Assembly: GCA_016932965.1 (NCBI GenBank)
Contig: JAFGBW010000066.1
Location: 1 to 10,043 of the forward strand
Length of the DNA stretch: 10,043 bases
Direction: 5' to 3'
DNA from: Candidatus Auribacterota bacterium
GTDB lineage: Bacteria; Auribacterota; JAFGBW01
Within the stretch, counting starts at the first letter, position 1. Every line of letters starts with the position of its first letter. A model generated the notes under the pieces. The model did no database searches and was not told where the DNA came from. It saw nothing but the letters and a program-made list of their open reading frames with translations. Shown piece after piece: positions 7,004 to 10,043 of the stretch. Position numbers and translations under genes: made by a program.

Positions 7004-9418
7004 ATGCGCATTTATGAAATAGCAAAAAAACACGACTGTTCATCCAATGAAGTCAAAACGATTTTGGATGAGTTGAAGATTCCCTATAAGTCCCATTCTT
7101 CAACTATCGATGAGGACGTGCTCCCCAAAGTGGAGAATCGGCTTGTCAAGTTTCTCCATAAAAAGCCCCCTTCTTCCGGCCAGGTTCATAAAACCGATAA
7201 ACCTGAGGCTGAACCAGCGGAATCCGTTTCTTCTGAAGCGCATAAAACTAAAGGTAAATCTGTAAAAGAAAAAAAAATCTCCCATAAGACCGATTCGGAT
7301 CTATCCCATCAGAAAAAAAAGCCTTCTCATCCGCAGGAGCGGATTAAAGAAATTCCGGAAAAGAAACCGGAGGATAAGAAAGACAAAAAAAAGGAAGAGC
7401 CGCTAAAGCCCCATCCGGTTCAACCGGAATCCCTTGAGGAACCGATCCCGCCTCCTTTGCCGGATACGGATGATTTTAAAGAGGATTATGAATCCTATGA
7501 AGAGGCTTATGAAGAAAAATTTTTAAAGAGAAAAATTCCGAAATCAGACCGGGTTAAAAGCACTCCCAAACAGTCGGAAACCTGGGACAAAGATCAAAGA
7601 GAAGAAGAGGCAGTTCCCCGCGCTGAAGAAGTCAAGCTCATCCGTCCAACCGGTAAGGTGACCGTTCCAGATGGACTGACCGTCAAGGAACTTTCAGAAG
7701 TCATCGGAATTCCCGCCTCTGAAATCATCAAAAAATTATTTCTTCTTGGCATGATCGCCTCCATCAATCAGCAATTAGATAAAGACACTCTTTTGATTGT
7801 CGCGGATGAATTCAAGATCGATCTGGAAGTGAAGGATGTGGAGATCACTTCTGAAGTGGCGGAACCCATCACGGAAGAATTGTTTTCCAAAGAAGAAGAT
7901 ACCCTGGAAGTCCGCCCCCCTGTCATCACGATCATGGGGCATGTGGATCACGGCAAAACGACTTTGTTGGATTATATCCGGAAAAGTAAGATAGTGGAAC
8001 AGGAATCCGGCGGAATCACTCAGCACATCGGCGCGTATCTGGTGGAACATGATAATAAAAAAATATGCTTTCTGGATACTCCGGGACATTCAGCGTTCAC
8101 CGCCATGCGAGCCATGGGAGCCAATGTAACGGATACGGTTATTCTGGTTATTTCCGCCGTTGAAGGCATTCAGCCGCAAACAGTGGAATGCATCAATCAC
8201 GCCAAGGAAGCGGAGGTCCCCATCATCGTAGCGATCAATAAAATTGATATGGAAGGGGCCAATGTGGATAGAGTGAAAGGACAATTGGCTGAAATGAGTT
8301 TGACGCCGGAAGACTGGGGTGGTGATACCTTATGTGCTTCCATATCTGCCTTAAAAGGAATTGGTATTGATGAGTTGTTAAACGCCGTCAATCTTCAGAC
8401 TGAACTTCTGGAATTAAAAGCCAATCCCAAAGGTAAACCCTTGGGGATAGTCATTGAAAGCTGTCAGACAGACCATATGGGACCCTTGGTGACGGTATTA
8501 GTGAAAAACGGAGAGTTTAAAGTGGGCGATGCCGTAGCATGCGGGCATGTTTATGGAAAAATAAGAAGAATGGAGGATGACCGTGGAAACTCCGTACCAA
8601 CGGCCTCTCCTTCCGTTCCCGTGAGAATTTTCGGTTTTTCTAGCGTACCGGACACCGCCGCCAGAGTCCGTGTTTTTCCTTCTGAAAAAGATGCCAGGGA
8701 ATCAGCAAGAGTCGAAGCAGAGAATCGCCGTCATAATGCCCTGAAGAAGAAAGAAACCATCACCCTCGACAATCTTTATTCAACCATTCAGGCTGAATCA
8801 AAAAAAGAGTTAAAGGCCATTTTAAAAGCGGATGTCATCGGATCCATCACGGCTTTGAATTCGTTATTCGCCGGATTGCCAACGGAAAAGGTCAAATTAA
8901 AAATCATCCACTCAGCCACAGGGCCGGTGAGCGATTCTGATGTGATGCTGGCTCATGCATACCACGCCATTATTCTGGCATTTCGAACTAAAACCACTCC
9001 TTCAGCCGCCCAACTCATTAAAAAACATGAAGTAAAAATAAAGGAATACGGCATCATTTATCAAGTTCTGGATGATGTTAAAAAATACATGGAGGGATTG
9101 TTAGACTGGGAATATGTCGAGGCCACTTTGGGTACTTGCGAAGTCAAGAAAGTCTTTAAAATCGGTAAAATTGGCCTTGTGGCCGGCTGCCTCGTCACCC
9201 AGGGAAAAGTCACGAAAGATGCTCAGTGCCGAATAAAAAGAAATGGAGAATTACTGGATTTAACCTGCAAGGTTGCATCCTTACGTCATTATAAAGATGA
9301 AGCTTCTGAGGTCAAAATGGGCGGGGAATGCGGAATCAGTCTGGATGGTTTCACCGATATTCAGGAAGGGGATATTCTTGAGTTTCATCAGATGCAAAAA
9401 GTGGAATCGGCATTATAA
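7004..9418 (+). CDS. infB: Translation initiation factor IF-2
   Basis: This 804-residue GTPase recruits initiator fMet-tRNA to the 30S subunit and promotes 50S joining. I chose ATG 7004 ([10 protein letters not shown], the usual IF-2 beginning); TTG 6998 in the same frame adds two residues. There is no Shine-Dalgarno before either. Domains: an N-terminal IF2N subdomain (about 1-50), a long Lys/Glu/Pro-rich disordered linker (about 55-215), and a second IF2N (about 219-275). The G domain has G1 GHVDHGKT (312-319), switch [10 protein letters not shown]3 DTPGH (358-362), G4 NKID (412-415) and G5 SAL (448-450). Domain II (about 478-565) and the C-terminal domains C1 and C2 (about 585-800) follow, ending with the GECGI block of the fMet-tRNA-binding domain. 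Several well-conserved motifs are altered, including MRARGA to MRAMGA and GFNVR to AFRTK, but every GTPase motif is intact and the gene looks functional. Confidence 0.97.
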   Translation: MRIYEIAKKHDCSSNEVKTILDELKIPYKSHSSTIDEDVLPKVENRLVKFLHKKPPSSGQVHKTDKPEAEPAESVSSEAHKTKGKSVKEKKISHKTDSDLSHQKKKPSHPQERIKEIPEKKPEDKKDKKKEEPLKPHPVQPESLEEPIPPPLPDTDDFKEDYESYEEAYEEKFLKRKIPKSDRVKSTPKQSETWDKDQREEEAVPRAEEVKLIRPTGKVTVPDGLTVKELSEVIGIPASEIIKKLFLLGMIASINQQLDKDTLLIVADEFKIDLEVKDVEITSEVAEPITEELFSKEEDTLEVRPPVITIMGHVDHGKTTLLDYIRKSKIVEQESGGITQHIGAYLVEHDNKKICFLDTPGHSAFTAMRAMGANVTDTVILVISAVEGIQPQTVECINHAKEAEVPIIVAINKIDMEGANVDRVKGQLAEMSLTPEDWGGDTLCASISALKGIGIDELLNAVNLQTELLELKANPKGKPLGIVIESCQTDHMGPLVTVLVKNGEFKVGDAVACGHVYGKIRRMEDDRGNSVPTASPSVPVRIFGFSSVPDTAARVRVFPSEKDARESARVEAENRRHNALKKKETITLDNLYSTIQAESKKELKAILKADVIGSITALNSLFAGLPTEKVKLKIIHSATGPVSDSDVMLAHAYHAIILAFRTKTTPSAAQLIKKHEVKIKEYGIIYQVLDDVKKYMEGLLDWEYVEATLGTCEVKKVFKIGKIGLVAGCLVTQGKVTKDAQCRIKRNGELLDLTCKVASLRHYKDEASEVKMGGECGISLDGFTDIQEGDILEFHQMQKVESAL

Positions 9419-9492
9419 TTTAAACCATTCCCTCAAAAAATCCGTTACAACCCAACCGGAATAAATATATCCTTATTGTGGTAAAAAAAGTT

Positions 9493-9569
9493 AAAATTCA
9501 GAAAAAAGACTTGGAAAAAAATTCTGATTTTTCATACTGAATTCTGACTTCTGGATTCTGAATTCTTTT
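9493..9569. repeat. Degenerate ATTCTGA direct repeats with inverted arm
   Basis: The infB-rbfA gap (9419-9637) contains three ATTCTGA copies in the same orientation at 9521-9527, 9541-9547 and 9555-9561, with irregular spacing of 20 and 14 bases. AATTCAGAA (9495-9503) is the exact reverse complement of TTCTGAATT (9556-9564). It can alternatively pair with the nearer TTCTGA (9522-9527), extended past one mismatch by AAAA/TTTT. This looks like a small intergenic repeat or foldback element rather than coding DNA. I see no transposase or clear target-site duplication. The rest of the gap is AT-rich and carries nothing else recognisable except the rbfA ribosome binding site. Confidence 0.5.
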
Positions 9570-9625
9570 AAGATAACTAATCAATAAATAATTATCCGAA
9601 TCTTGTTTATAGCCTCTTATCGTTT

Positions 9626-9632
9626 AGAAGGA
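9626..9632 (+). promoter_or_regulatory. Shine-Dalgarno of rbfA
   Basis: AGAAGGA lies five bases before ATG 9638 and is the clearest ribosome binding site in the window. It fixes the rbfA start and contrasts with the poor or absent sites before nusA and infB. Confidence 0.75.
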
Positions 9633-9637
9633 CTGAC

Positions 9638-10000
9638 ATGCCCTATAGAATGGACAAAGTGAATGAAGAGCTGCATAAGATTCTCAGTGATATCATTTTA
9701 ACCGAATTGAATGAAAAAGACGCCTCCGCCTATCTTTACACCGTCACTTCGGTCAAATGCAGCAGAGATCTGCAAAATGCAACGGTTTTTGTTTCCGTCC
9801 TTGGCGACAAGGAAAAATCGTCTCATGGTTTTTTGATTCTCTGCCGGCATTTAAAAAAAATCCAGTCCCTGTTTTCAGAACGGATTCACTTGAAATACAC
9901 ACCGAGACTTTATCTCAAACTGGACGAAACCGCTGCTTACGCGGAAAGAATCGGCCGTCTCATAGATCAGGTCTGCCGGCATGAGCATGAGGAAAAATAA
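9638..10000 (+). CDS. rbfA: 30S ribosome-binding factor RbfA
   Basis: The 120-residue protein has the length of the RbfA family, a single KH-like domain that binds the immature 30S subunit and assists maturation of the 5' end of 16S rRNA. Family landmarks are visible in order: YRMDKVNEELHKILSDII at the N-terminus, TSVKCSRDLQNATVFVSVLG in the middle (family form: V-x-V-S-x-D-L-x-x-A-x-V-x-V-S-V-L-G), and TPRLYLKLDETAAYAERI near the end (family form P-x-L-x-F-x-x-D). The cysteine at VKCSRD replaces a more usual Val/Ile-Ser context. It follows infB after 219 bases and precedes truB by 11 bases, its standard position. A strong Shine-Dalgarno supports the start. Confidence 0.93.
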   Translation: MPYRMDKVNEELHKILSDIILTELNEKDASAYLYTVTSVKCSRDLQNATVFVSVLGDKEKSSHGFLILCRHLKKIQSLFSERIHLKYTPRLYLKLDETAAYAERIGRLIDQVCRHEHEEK

Positions 10001-10011
10001 ATCATAACTCA

Positions 10012-10043
10012 ATGCAACCAAGCGGTTATTTTTTATTCGACAA
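10012..10043 (+). CDS. truB: Start of tRNA pseudouridine-55 synthase TruB (truncated by window edge)
   Basis: After the rbfA stop and an 11-base spacer, ATG 10012 opens a frame reading MQPSGYFLFD and then the first two bases of a probable Lys codon, up to the end of the window. TruB proteins begin with a short leader followed by G-x-x-x-x-D-K-P, and truB commonly follows rbfA, so both motif and position agree. The enzyme makes pseudouridine 55 in the T-loop of tRNAs. Only ten codons are visible and the catalytic Asp is beyond the edge, so the call rests on synteny and the start motif. No good Shine-Dalgarno lies close to the ATG; GAGG near 9989 is too far away. Confidence 0.65.
   Translation, partial: MQPSGYFLFD

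Overview
This looks like chromosomal DNA from a bacterium of moderate GC content with a Gram-negative-type gene repertoire: membrane-anchored cyclic-di-GMP enzymes, an exported transglutaminase-like protein and a membrane/TPR protein. I cannot fix the phylum. The core gene order on the right (nusA, infB, rbfA, truB) is near-universal in bacteria. The nusA-encoded protein has a short C-terminus, and the infB-encoded protein departs from common consensus motifs in several places, which suggests a lineage far from the well-studied Proteobacteria and Firmicutes. An uncultivated PVC/Omnitrophota- or Elusimicrobiota-like group is possible, but that is a guess from memory of the motifs, not a demonstrated placement.

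Left part (1-5260). The window opens inside a plus-strand gene for a polytopic membrane protein with a C-terminal TPR array. It meets, tail to tail with stop codons overlapping by 4 bases, a minus-strand operon of three genes. Read in transcription order from 5260 down to 867, these are a four-TM GAF-GGEEF diguanylate cyclase, a three-TM GAF-GGDEF diguanylate cyclase (4-base ATGA overlap), and, 30 bases further on, an exported transglutaminase-like protein with an intact Cys-His-Asp triad. The two cyclases are paralogous in layout but differ at the inhibitory site: the second keeps RxxD and the first has lost it.

Divergent regulatory region (5261-5434). A good sigma70-type promoter faces the cyclase operon and would give an almost leaderless mRNA. 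A perfect TTGACA faces nusA. Between that -35 and the nusA start lies a GC-rich hairpin followed by a T-tract. It has the form of an intrinsic terminator and there is no upstream plus-strand gene for it to serve, so it is a candidate attenuator for nusA.

Right part (5435-10043). nusA (transcription elongation/termination factor), infB (translation initiation factor IF-2), rbfA (30S maturation factor) and the first ten codons of truB (tRNA pseudouridine-55 synthase) follow on the plus strand. rimP is not adjacent upstream of nusA and ylxR is missing between nusA and infB. The two gaps (6773-7003 and 9419-9637) are unusually wide for this operon and contain inverted repeats and a short degenerate repeat sharing the half-sites ATTCAG/CTGAAT. 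No tRNA, rRNA, CRISPR array, insertion sequence or integrase is visible. I see no wholly new system. The most interesting items are the putative nusA attenuator, the I-site asymmetry of the tandem cyclases together with their transglutaminase partner, and the divergent IF-2.
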